Shown here piece after piece: positions 1-7,524 of a stretch of 29,811 nt of DNA (position 1 is the first letter of the stretch; every line of letters begins with the position of its first letter). This DNA comes from DATAVB01 sp040414495 (GTDB lineage: Bacteria; Actinomycetota; Actinomycetes; Mycobacteriales; QHCD01), in contig JBEDUI010000169.1 of NCBI GenBank assembly GCA_040414495.1, positions 1-29,811 on the forward strand, read 5' to 3'. The notes below the pieces were generated by a model. It did no database searches. It saw only the letters and a list, made by a program, of their open reading frames with translations, and had not been told where the DNA came from. Position numbers and translations under genes: made by a program.

Positions 1-23
1 GCCCAACACGTAAGGAGATCACC

Positions 24-311
24 ATGCGCGCCATCATCGTCCGCTACGAAACCCGGCCAGAGTCCACGGTGGACAATCAAGGCCTCATCGAAAAGGTATT
101 CGCCGAATTGCACAGCATCAATCCCGGCGGACTAAAATACGCCTCGTTTCGGGACGGCGCCGCATTCACCCACGTCGCCATCACCGACGGCGAGGGCAAT
201 CCACTGCAGGACACCACCGCGTTCGCCGAATTCCAGCGGGATATCGCCGAGCGTTGCGTGACACAACCAGAAGCAGTCAGCGTAACCGTCGTGGGATCGT
301 ACGGATTCTGA
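24..311 (+). CDS. Small protein with a probable ABM-like (dimeric alpha/beta barrel) fold
   Basis: A 95-residue protein with a good ribosome site (AAGGAG at 11-16) ahead of the ATG. The pattern is a strand-forming start (MRAIIVRYETRP), a long helix, a central GLKYASFRDG-AFTHVAI segment, a second helix and a closing strand ending VVGSYGF. This resembles small actinobacterial proteins of the antibiotic-biosynthesis-monooxygenase-like superfamily, many of which have no known reaction. No catalytic residue can be assigned, so no function is claimed. It is convergent with the PPOX gene and separated from it by a strong hairpin. The gene upstream lies outside the window, so operon membership is unknown. 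Confidence 0.75.
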   Translation: MRAIIVRYETRPESTVDNQGLIEKVFAELHSINPGGLKYASFRDGAAFTHVAITDGEGNPLQDTTAFAEFQRDIAERCVTQPEAVSVTVVGSYGF

Positions 312-330
312 CGCCGGAATAGCCGGCACA

Positions 331-356
331 GCCGGCCGGCCCCTGAGCCGGCCGGC
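331..356. terminator. Bidirectional hairpin between convergent genes
   Basis: GCCGGCCGGC (331-340), a six-base loop CCCTGA, then GCCGGCCGGC (347-356). Each arm is also a palindrome. It lies 20 bp after the stop of the small ABM-like gene and 10 bp after the stop of the PPOX gene, so it can end transcripts from both sides. There is no U-tract, which is common for actinobacterial terminators. Confidence 0.7.
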
Positions 357-365
357 ACAGCTGGA

Positions 366-755
366 TTACTGCTTGGAATAGGCGAATGGACGCACCGCGA
401 TGATGACCCGATCCGGCGAATCGGCCGGTGGCTTCGGGTCTTCCGAGCCGTATCGTTTCGCCAGCTCGACATAGAAGGCGCCGGTCGGGTCCGGCTCGAT
501 GCTCTCCACCTCGCCGCGGACCTGCAGGTACCGGTACGGGCTCTGCGGGTCGAGCACCGAGAGGGCAATTCGCGGATCGTGCTTGATGTTGCGGAACTTC
601 ACCCGGTAGTTGGTGTGGGTGAAGCGCAGCAGCTCTCCGTCCCAGGAGAACCACATCGGCGAAACCGACGGGGCGCCATCGGGCCGCACGGTCGCCAGGT
701 GCCCGATGTTGGGCTCGACCAATAGGTGCTCGTATCCGGCTGGAATATCACTCAT
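366..755 (-). CDS. PPOX-class (pyridoxamine 5'-phosphate oxidase-like) F420-dependent oxidoreductase
   Basis: A 129-residue single-domain split-beta-barrel protein. The segment HLATVRPDGAPSVSPMWFSWDG (residues about 19-40), followed by a strand, KFRNIKHDPRIALSV and a YRYLQVRGEVE strand, is typical of the family that binds F420 or flavin and reduces small molecules, or in some members biliverdin. The substrate cannot be read from sequence. The ATG at 755 has no Shine-Dalgarno sequence, but TAGGGT (minus strand, 767-762) ends six bases before it, suggesting a leaderless mRNA. The gene is divergent from the M55 peptidase with only 43 bp between start codons. Family assignment is firm; the cofactor choice (F420 versus FMN) is inferred from the likely actinobacterial host. 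Confidence 0.85.
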   Translation of the reverse strand: MSDIPAGYEHLLVEPNIGHLATVRPDGAPSVSPMWFSWDGELLRFTHTNYRVKFRNIKHDPRIALSVLDPQSPYRYLQVRGEVESIEPDPTGAFYVELAKRYGSEDPKPPADSPDRVIIAVRPFAYSKQ

Positions 756-761
756 GCCTGC

Positions 762-767
762 ACCCTA
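762..767 (-). promoter_or_regulatory. Candidate -10 box for a leaderless PPOX mRNA
   Basis: On the minus strand this reads TAGGGT, matching TANNNT, with six bases (756-761) before the ATG at 755. That spacing puts the transcription start at or next to the start codon. No clear -35 box is visible. Confidence 0.5.
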
Positions 768-785
768 TGCGACGGCAATCCTCGA

Positions 786-791
786 TAGGTT
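786..791 (+). promoter_or_regulatory. Candidate -10 box for a leaderless M55 peptidase mRNA
   Basis: TAGGTT followed by seven bases (792-798) and the GTG start at 799. There is no Shine-Dalgarno sequence in the gap. The box lies only 18 bp from the opposite-facing box at 762-767, so the two promoters must compete or share factors. Confidence 0.45.
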
Positions 792-798
792 GAGCGTC

Positions 799-1620
799 GT
801 GAAGCTCTACGTCTCCTCCGACATGGAGGGCACCGCCGGCATTGTCGATTGGCAGCAGTGTCTGGGCCCGGGTCCGGCTTACGAGTTGGGACGACGGCTG
901 CTGCTGAACGAGGTCAACGCGGCGATCGACGGCGCGCTGGCCGCCGGCGCCACCGAGATCCTCCTCAACGATTCGCACAGCACGATGCAGAACCTGCCGC
1001 CGCACGAGCTGCACGGCAACGCGGCGTACCTCTCCGGCCGGCACAAGCCGCTGTACATGATGGAGGGGCTGGACAGCTCGTACCAGGCGATCTTCTTCGT
1101 CTCGTATCACGCCGCCGCCGGGACCGCCGGTGTGCTGTCTCACACCTACAATCCGCGGGCCATTTCCCAGGTACGGCTGAATGGCTCGGTGGCCGGCGAA
1201 TCCGGTATCAACGCCCTGGTCGCGCTGGCCTATGGCGTGCCGATCGTGTTGATCACCGGCGATCAGCACGTCGGGCCCGAGCTGCGCCCGTTCTGCCCCG
1301 ACGCCGAGGTGGTGCAGGTCAAGGACGCGGTCGGGCGGACAGCGGCCCGCAGCCTGCATCCGGACCAGGCCTGCGCGCTCATCCGGGACGGCGCTGAGCG
1401 GGCACTGGCCCGGCTGGACTCCTTCGGTCCGCCGGACATCGGGTTGCCGGCCCGGTTGGAGATCGACTTCCGGACCGAGGAGATGGCCGAGCTGGCGAGC
1501 ACCCTCGGCGAACGCACCGCACCGCGCACCACCACGATCACCGACGACGACCCGCTGCGCCTCTATCGGACATTCGCTACGACCGTCTACCTGATCCGGA
1601 CGCTCGCTGATATCCATTAG
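799..1620 (+). CDS. dppA: M55 family D-aminopeptidase (DppA-like)
   Basis: A 273-residue zinc peptidase of the DppA family, which removes N-terminal D-amino acids from short peptides, for example those released from cell wall. With the GTG at 799 as residue 1, the expected metal ligands fall at Asp8 and Glu10 (SSDMEGTAG), His60 (NDSH), His104 (SYHA) and Glu134 (GESG), with the candidate catalytic His at 115 (LSHT). This numbering agrees closely with the well-studied Bacillus DppA and supports the GTG start over longer upstream extensions, which run back through the divergent PPOX gene. The next gene starts 31 bp downstream on the same strand, so the two may be co-transcribed. The exact natural substrate is unknown. 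Confidence 0.88.
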   Translation: MKLYVSSDMEGTAGIVDWQQCLGPGPAYELGRRLLLNEVNAAIDGALAAGATEILLNDSHSTMQNLPPHELHGNAAYLSGRHKPLYMMEGLDSSYQAIFFVSYHAAAGTAGVLSHTYNPRAISQVRLNGSVAGESGINALVALAYGVPIVLITGDQHVGPELRPFCPDAEVVQVKDAVGRTAARSLHPDQACALIRDGAERALARLDSFGPPDIGLPARLEIDFRTEEMAELASTLGERTAPRTTTITDDDPLRLYRTFATTVYLIRTLADIH

Positions 1621-1651
1621 GCTGTGCTTTTCGCACGTCTGGAGAGCACAC

Positions 1652-2263
1652 GTGACACAACCGGTTGTCGTCGGTATCGCTGGCGGTTCGGCCTCGGGAA
1701 AATCCACCCTGGCGACCGCGCTGCGCACCGCCCTGCAGGAGCAGGGTCATCGGGTCGGCCTGCTGGCCTCCGATCCCTATATGTTCCACGATATCGAGCA
1801 CGGACCGGTGTTCCGTTCCCCGAGTACGGGGGAAATCGCATTCGACTGCAACCGCCCCGATTCGATCGACTGGGCTGCCGTGCTGCGCGACCTCGATGCC
1901 CAAGTGGCCGCACCGGATGCGCCCGATGTGCTGTTGGTTGACGGCATGATGATCCTGCACATAGCCGAAGTACGGGAGCGGCTGGATCTGCGGCTGTTTG
2001 TCGAATTGGACGCCGACGAGCGGGCGATGCGGCGGCTGCTGCGCGACCTGCGCAGCGATCGCGGACTGGACACCCCCGAGGCGATCGCGGCGTACTACCT
2101 GGAGAGCGCGCGGATCGGGCACGCGAAATACATCGAACCGTCCCGGGTGCACGCCGACCTCATCATCCGCGGCGATGCGCCGACGCACCGGGTCATCCCG
2201 ATGCTGGTGTCCGTTGTGGACGGACAGGTGCGCGACGAGGACCGCGCCCGGGTCAACGCCTGA
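1652..2263 (+). CDS. Uridine kinase-like P-loop kinase
   Basis: A 203-residue P-loop protein beginning at GTG 1652 with GGAG at 1641-1644. The Walker A motif GGSASGKST spans residues 11-19. It is followed by LLASDPYMF (an Asp-Tyr pair where uridine kinases have DsFY), a FDCNRPDSIDW segment, VLLVDGMMIL where the family usually has a VEG motif, and a lid-like RRLLRDLRSDRG stretch with arginines. This is the order seen in the uridine kinase/phosphoribulokinase superfamily. The VDG in place of VEG and the low overall match make the substrate uncertain; it could phosphorylate a nucleoside, pantothenate-like molecule or sugar. Its 3' end overlaps the convergent GH2 gene by 11 bp. Confidence 0.8.
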   Translation: MTQPVVVGIAGGSASGKSTLATALRTALQEQGHRVGLLASDPYMFHDIEHGPVFRSPSTGEIAFDCNRPDSIDWAAVLRDLDAQVAAPDAPDVLLVDGMMILHIAEVRERLDLRLFVELDADERAMRRLLRDLRSDRGLDTPEAIAAYYLESARIGHAKYIEPSRVHADLIIRGDAPTHRVIPMLVSVVDGQVRDEDRARVNA

Positions 2264-4466
2264 CGGTCAACCGGGACCGGGCCGTTCCGAGGACCGGGTG
2301 GCTCGCACTGACCTCGACCTCGCCGGCCGAGCCCGCGACGGTCCGCAGCCAAAACGCCGCCACGCCGGGGCTTTCGGCCAGGTCGAACGGATTGTCACCG
2401 ACCAGTATGCCCGGGCCGGTCACGGTCACGGTGAGCGCGCCCTGACCGTACGGCCGCCGGTTGCCGTAGCTGTCGACCACCCGGACCAGGACCCGGGTGG
2501 CGTCGACTCCGTCGGCGTGCAGGCTGGTGTCATCCAATTCCAGGCTCAGCCGCACCGGGCCGGCCGACATCCTGCGGGTCACCCGCAATTCGCGGCCCAC
2601 ATAGCCGTCGATCCGCAATTCCTCGACACCATCCGGCAGATCGGCGACATGCGGCGGGTAGGCCAGATGCGGAAATCGGGCCCGGTCCGGTGTCGTGGTG
2701 GCCACGTGTTTCTCATCGCCGTAGATTTCCAGCCGATCGCAATTCGTGCAGAACAAGGCCTCGTCGGACAGGCTGACGTCCGGATCCCAGACAAAGGCCG
2801 GTTCCAGCACGGGGCGGCGATGCGGGTCCACCTGTGATTGGTAAAACGCGGCGCCCGGCTTGAATACCCGGAAAATGTCGGCCACACCGGGGGTTTTCTG
2901 GTTCATATACGTCCAGCCGTGCAGCGATCCGTAATCGAACGCCAGCCACCCGATCAACCCGGCGTACCGATCATCCGAACGGACAATGTCGTGCACCTTG
3001 GCGTGCAACACCGCCTGCTTGGCCAGATCGTCCGGGGTATCGATCCAGCGGTAATAATGCGGACCGGTCAGCGCGCCGACCGCCTCGGCGATCATGTACG
3101 GCACGTCCGGCAGCGGCGGCAGCAACCGAATATTCTCATAGTCGTGGTTGTAATCGTCCAGGGCGAAAACGTCCTGGTCCCAGTCCTCTGTGGAACGCTG
3201 GGTCATCGAACCGGATGTTGGCCGGGTTCCGTCCAGCTCGTACGCGACCTCTTTCGTACGCGTATAAAGCTCGGGGTAATTCGCCGACTCGTTTACCCGT
3301 ACGCCCCAGATCACGATCGAGGGACGGTTGCGGTCGCGCACGATCATGTCGTGTACGTCGCGGACCACCAATTCCTGCCAGGCCGCGTCGCCGACATATT
3401 GCCAACCGGGCGGTTCCTGCCACACCATCAGGCCGAGTTCGTCGCAGGCGTCCAGGAATTCGCGTGACTGCGGATAATGTGCGCACCGGACGATATTGCA
3501 GTTCAGCTCACGGGCCAGAATCTCCGCGTCCCGCCGCTGCACCCGGCCCGGCATCGCCATTCCGGTGTACGGGTAGATCTGATGCCGGTTGAGGCCGAAA
3601 AGCTTGACCCGGCGGCCATTGAGGAAAAAGCCGTCGACCTCGAACCGGGCCTCGCGAAAACCGATCCGGACGCTCTGGCGATGCACCGCGCGGCCATCGA
3701 CCAACAGCGTCGCCTCCACCTCGTACAGGTTCGGCGCGTCGATATCCCACAGCCGGATATCGCCCAAATCCCGCAACGTCGCGGTGGCGACACTCGACCC
3801 GGCCGGCACCGCGACCGTAGTGGTGGCCAATGTCCGGCCGCCGTCCCGCAGCGCCACCCGGAGCGCCATTCCAGCGCTCGGGCGGACCGAATCGATCGTG
3901 GCCCGCACGTGCACCGACCGGTCGTCCCGCAATACGTCAACCGGTTTGGCGAAGACATCGGCGAGGAAAACCTCGGGAACTACACGCAGCGAAACGTCCC
4001 GGTAAATACCGGCCGGCTGCAGATAATCAACCGCGGCCGGGCCGTCCGGCGCGCCGTCGGGTGGGACGGGCAGCCACCGCCCGTCGACGACGACCGCCAG
4101 CACATTGTCCCGTTCGGTTACCAGATCGGTGATTTCGTAGCTGGCCGGCAGGTAGCCACCGAGATGCTGCTCGAATTCATGCCCGTTGACGGTGACGGTG
4201 GAGGCGCTCATCGCCCCCTCGAAGTCAAGGAAAATACGGCCGTCGCCCGGCCGGTCGAAATGGCGGCGGTAAATCCATTCCGCGGCCCAGGAGGCGGGAT
4301 CCCAGTTGTGCCAGGACAGGTCGACCACACAATGCGGCACCGTCACCGTGGCGAAATCGCTGTCGTCGAAATCCGGGGCGGTGGCACCGGTCGTCACCCG
4401 ACCGCCGAACCGCCAGTTGTCCCGTAGTGGTAATCGTACGGTTCGCGCTCCGGATGCGTCGGCCAT
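2253..4466 (-). CDS. Glycoside hydrolase family 2 beta-glycosidase (beta-galactosidase-like)
   Basis: A 737-residue GH2 enzyme. Residues about 10-165 form the sugar-binding jelly-roll (WIYRRHFDRP, LDFEGAMSASTVTVNG), 170-270 the immunoglobulin-like domain, and 275-590 the TIM barrel (NGRRVKLFGLNRHQIYP, CNIVRCAHYPQSREFLDACDELGL written here as separate motifs: NIVRCAHYPQ and DELGLMVWQE). The acid/base glutamate is Glu393 in the VNES motif; the likely nucleophile is Glu461 in IAEAVG. A C-terminal beta domain follows. The ATG at 4466 is preferred over the TTG one codon upstream because GAAGGGA sits at good spacing. There is no signal peptide, so it is probably cytoplasmic and acts on imported sugars. 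Beta-galactosidase, glucuronidase or mannosidase activity cannot be separated by reading alone. Confidence 0.88.
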   Translation of the reverse strand: MADASGARTVRLPLRDNWRFGGRVTTGATAPDFDDSDFATVTVPHCVVDLSWHNWDPASWAAEWIYRRHFDRPGDGRIFLDFEGAMSASTVTVNGHEFEQHLGGYLPASYEITDLVTERDNVLAVVVDGRWLPVPPDGAPDGPAAVDYLQPAGIYRDVSLRVVPEVFLADVFAKPVDVLRDDRSVHVRATIDSVRPSAGMALRVALRDGGRTLATTTVAVPAGSSVATATLRDLGDIRLWDIDAPNLYEVEATLLVDGRAVHRQSVRIGFREARFEVDGFFLNGRRVKLFGLNRHQIYPYTGMAMPGRVQRRDAEILARELNCNIVRCAHYPQSREFLDACDELGLMVWQEPPGWQYVGDAAWQELVVRDVHDMIVRDRNRPSIVIWGVRVNESANYPELYTRTKEVAYELDGTRPTSGSMTQRSTEDWDQDVFALDDYNHDYENIRLLPPLPDVPYMIAEAVGALTGPHYYRWIDTPDDLAKQAVLHAKVHDIVRSDDRYAGLIGWLAFDYGSLHGWTYMNQKTPGVADIFRVFKPGAAFYQSQVDPHRRPVLEPAFVWDPDVSLSDEALFCTNCDRLEIYGDEKHVATTTPDRARFPHLAYPPHVADLPDGVEELRIDGYVGRELRVTRRMSAGPVRLSLELDDTSLHADGVDATRVLVRVVDSYGNRRPYGQGALTVTVTGPGILVGDNPFDLAESPGVAAFWLRTVAGSAGEVEVSASHPVLGTARSRLTVRR

Positions 4467-4635
4467 CAAGATCCCTTCCTCGGCTCGCCCCTAGTATGGG
4501 CCGGCCGAAGGAGCGATGGCTGACCGCTTTCGGCGAGATCAGCCGGTTCCGGGTCGGGGCTGGTGTCGAGCTTGTCAGAGCCATCGGGCAGGCTGGGCCA
4601 ACACAGACCCAGGACAAGGAGAGGCGAGCCCGACC

Positions 4636-6999
4636 GTGACGAGCACGATCCACCAGAGCATCGCCGAGCAGCTCGGCGTCAACGAATGGCAGGTCAAGGC
4701 CGCTGTCGAATTGCTCGACGGCGGGGCGACCGTGCCGTTCGTCGCGCGCTACCGGAAGGAAATGACCGGGACGCTGGACGACGAGCAGCTGCGCACTCTG
4801 GAGGAGCGGCTGGGATATCTGCGCGAGCTGGAGGAACGGCGGACCGCGATCATCGAGTCGATCCGCTCCCAGGGCAAGCTTGACGAGGCGTTGGAAGCCC
4901 AGATCATGGCGGCCGATTCCAAGGCCCGGCTCGAGGACATCTACCTGCCGTACAAGCCGAAGCGACGGACCAAGGCGCAGATCGCGCGCGAGGCCGGGCT
5001 GGAGCCGTTGGCCGACACGCTGCACGCCGACCCGACCCAGGACCCGGCCAGCACCGCCGCCGGTTTCGTGGATGAGAGCAAGGGCGTCGCCGACGCCACC
5101 GCCGCGTTGGATGGCGCGCGGGCGATCCTCACCGAGCGGTTCGCCGAGGACGCCGACCTGATCGGTACGTTGCGGGAGCGGATGTGGTCCCGCGGCCGGC
5201 TCGGCTCCCGCGTACGGGAAGGTAAGGAAGAGGCCGGCGCGAAGTTCTCTGATTACTTCGAGTTCGACGAGCCGTTCACCAAGCTCCCCTCGCACCGGAT
5301 CCTGGCCATGTTCCGCGGTGAGAACGAGGAAATCCTCGACCTGCGGATGGAACCGGACGAGCAGGACGACTCCGACGGCGCCGACTACCAGGCCGCGATC
5401 GCGGACCGGTTCGACGTGGCCGACCAGGGCCGGCCGGCCGACCGCTGGCTGCTGGACACCGTGCGGTGGGCCTGGCGAACCCGGATCTCGGTGCACCTGG
5501 GCATCGACCTGCGTACCCGGTTGCGGCAGAACGCCGAGGACGAGGCGGTCCGCGTTTTCGCCGCCAATCTGCGTGACCTGCTGCTGGCCGCGCCGGCCGG
5601 AACCAGGGCCACCCTCGGCCTCGACCCGGGTTTCCGTACCGGGGTCAAGGTCGCCGTTATCGACGCCACCGGCAAGGTCGTGGCAACCCACACGATTTAT
5701 CCACACGTACCGCAGCGGCGTTGGGACGAGTCGATCGCGACCCTGGCTGCGCTGGCCAAGCAGCACAAGGTCGACCTGATCGCCATCGGCAACGGCACCG
5801 CGTCGCGGGAGACCGACAAGCTCGCCAGCGACCTGATCACCCGCCACCCCGAACTGTCGCTGACCAAGGTCATTGTTTCCGAGGCCGGCGCGTCGGTCTA
5901 TTCGGCGTCGGCTTACGCCTCCCGCGAGCTGCCCGGCATGGACGTGTCGCTGCGCGGCGCGGTGTCGATTGCCCGCCGGCTGCAGGATCCGCTGGCCGAA
6001 TTGGTGAAGATCGACCCGAAATCGATCGGCGTCGGGCAATACCAACACGATATTTCCGAGGTGAAGCTGTCCCGGTCGCTGGATGCGGTGGTCGAGGACT
6101 GTGTGAACGCGGTCGGAGTTGACGTCAACACGGCCTCCGCTCCCCTGCTGGCCAGGGTTTCGGGCATCAGCGAGGGACTGGCCACCAACATCGTGGCGCA
6201 CCGCGACGGCAACGGGCCGTTCCGCAGCCGGACCGCGTTGAAGGAGGTCGCCCGGCTCGGCCCGAAGGCATTCGAGCAGTGCGCCGGATTCCTGCGTATC
6301 CCCGGCGGCGACGACCCGCTCGACTCCTCCAGCGTGCACCCCGAGTCGTACCCGGTGGTGCGCCGCATTCTCACCAATACCGGCGGCGATGTGCGTTCGC
6401 TGATCGGCAATACGTCGGTGCTGCGCAAGCTGAAGCCGACCGAATTCGTGGATGAGACGTTCGGTCTGCCGACGGTCACCGACATCATCGCCGAATTGGA
6501 AAAGCCCGGCCGCGACCCACGCCCGGCATTCCGAATGGCGGCCTTCGCCGAGGGCGTGGACACGCTGGCCGACCTGACTCCGGGCATGGTGCTGGAAGGT
6601 GTGGTCAGCAATGTCGCCGCGTTCGGGGCGTTTGTGGACATCGGCGTGCACCAGGACGGTCTGGTGCATGTGTCGGCGATGTCGAAGACATTCGTGAAGG
6701 ATCCGCGCGACGTGGTCAAGCCCGGCGACATTGTCCGGGTCAAGGTGCTCAGCGTCGATATTCCGCGGTCGCGTATTTCGTTGACGCTGCGGTTGGAGGA
6801 CGAGGCGGAGGCAGGCGGATCCGAACGGCGCCAGCAGCCGCGCCGTGACGGTCAAAAGCCCGGCAATAACACCGGAAACCGTCAGAACAGTCGGCAAAGC
6901 GGCGGCCGGCAGGGCAATCGGCGCCGCGAGGAGGCGCCTGGTGGCGCGCTCGCGGACGCGTTGCGCCGGGCCGGACTGGTGGACGGTCCCAAGCGTTGA
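4636..6999 (+). CDS. tex: Tex, S1 RNA-binding transcription accessory protein
   Basis: A 787-residue protein with the full Tex layout: N-terminal helical Tex domain (ELLDGGATVPFVARYRKE near residue 30), YqgF/RNase H-like domain starting near residue 326 (LGLDPGFRTGVKVAVID), helix-hairpin-helix repeats at about 490-555 (VDVNTASAPLLARVSGI), and an S1 domain at about 650-720 (EGVVSNVAAFGAFVDIG). Tex proteins bind nucleic acid and associate with RNA polymerase. The last 60 or so residues are a basic, Gln/Asn/Arg-rich and probably disordered tail. The GTG at 4636 fits the usual Tex N-terminus; AAGGAG at 4617-4622 is rather far away (13 bases), so the start is only fairly sure. The long reverse-strand reading frame over this gene is a codon-bias artefact. 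Confidence 0.96.
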   Translation: MTSTIHQSIAEQLGVNEWQVKAAVELLDGGATVPFVARYRKEMTGTLDDEQLRTLEERLGYLRELEERRTAIIESIRSQGKLDEALEAQIMAADSKARLEDIYLPYKPKRRTKAQIAREAGLEPLADTLHADPTQDPASTAAGFVDESKGVADATAALDGARAILTERFAEDADLIGTLRERMWSRGRLGSRVREGKEEAGAKFSDYFEFDEPFTKLPSHRILAMFRGENEEILDLRMEPDEQDDSDGADYQAAIADRFDVADQGRPADRWLLDTVRWAWRTRISVHLGIDLRTRLRQNAEDEAVRVFAANLRDLLLAAPAGTRATLGLDPGFRTGVKVAVIDATGKVVATHTIYPHVPQRRWDESIATLAALAKQHKVDLIAIGNGTASRETDKLASDLITRHPELSLTKVIVSEAGASVYSASAYASRELPGMDVSLRGAVSIARRLQDPLAELVKIDPKSIGVGQYQHDISEVKLSRSLDAVVEDCVNAVGVDVNTASAPLLARVSGISEGLATNIVAHRDGNGPFRSRTALKEVARLGPKAFEQCAGFLRIPGGDDPLDSSSVHPESYPVVRRILTNTGGDVRSLIGNTSVLRKLKPTEFVDETFGLPTVTDIIAELEKPGRDPRPAFRMAAFAEGVDTLADLTPGMVLEGVVSNVAAFGAFVDIGVHQDGLVHVSAMSKTFVKDPRDVVKPGDIVRVKVLSVDIPRSRISLTLRLEDEAEAGGSERRQQPRRDGQKPGNNTGNRQNSRQSGGRQGNRRREEAPGGALADALRRAGLVDGPKR

Positions 7000-7062
7000 G
7001 GTGAAGTCCGGTCGCGGTTCAGGGCGACCCGGCATCATGGAGGCACACCGGAGGGAGCCGCC

Positions 7063-7440
7063 ATGCCGCCATTGCCCTGGACCCGCGGTCAGTACCGGAC
7101 GTACGGGCAGCTACACGTGATGACCTCGCGTTTGCAGCTGGCCCGGTACCGGGATCTGCCCCGCTTTCTGCGCTGGACCAGCCGAATTCGTAAACAGCTC
7201 GGCAGTGACCCGTCCTGCGCCGGTTATACGCTCGACGCCCGTCCGCTGCAGAAGACGTTCTGGACGCTGTCCGCGTGGAAAGATCAGGAATCGATGATGG
7301 AATTCGTCAATTCCGGTTCGCACTCAGACATGCTGCGCGAGCTGGGCGGCCGGCTCGGGGCCTCGCAATTCGTCGAATCCACTGTGTCCAGCGCCGACCT
7401 GCCGCTGGACTGGGCCGCAGCCCGCCAGCGGTTGGCCTAA
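7063..7440 (+). CDS. DUF3291/ABM-like small protein
   Basis: A 125-residue protein starting at an ATG preceded by GGAGGGAG. The order TYGQLHVMTSRLQL, a helix, then FWTLSAWKDQESMMEFVNSG-SH follows the antibiotic-monooxygenase/DUF3291 fold, where the W-x-D-x-x-x-M-x-x-F stretch and the following Ser-His are commonly conserved. The reaction is unknown. It is 63 bp downstream of tex on the same strand and may share its transcript. Confidence 0.75.
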   Translation: MPPLPWTRGQYRTYGQLHVMTSRLQLARYRDLPRFLRWTSRIRKQLGSDPSCAGYTLDARPLQKTFWTLSAWKDQESMMEFVNSGSHSDMLRELGGRLGASQFVESTVSSADLPLDWAAARQRLA

Positions 7441-7523
7441 ACGTGTGTTGCTAAATGATGGTCTTGATTGTTTCTCATGATCGTGAGTGGATTTGGTACG
7501 GATTTCGGACTTCAGTAACACGT
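7441..7523. other. AT-rich 83-bp spacer with imperfect inverted ends, between convergent genes
   Basis: This stretch is clearly richer in A and T than the genes around it. It begins ACGTGT and ends ACACGT, and CCTAA occurs directly on both sides (7436-7440 and 7524-7528), covering the stop codon of each flanking gene. A near-palindrome CTCATGATCGTGAG lies inside. It may act as a transcription stop for both genes; a small insertion scar is possible but the inverted ends match well only over six bases. Confidence 0.35.
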
Positions 7524-7524
7524 C

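Noticed and set aside
4225..7038. A 937-codon open frame on the minus strand over tex
   Set aside because: It is in the shadow of tex, whose domains are complete and in the normal order. GC-rich codon bias on one strand removes stops on the other. The translation is Arg/Gly/Gln-rich with no family pattern.
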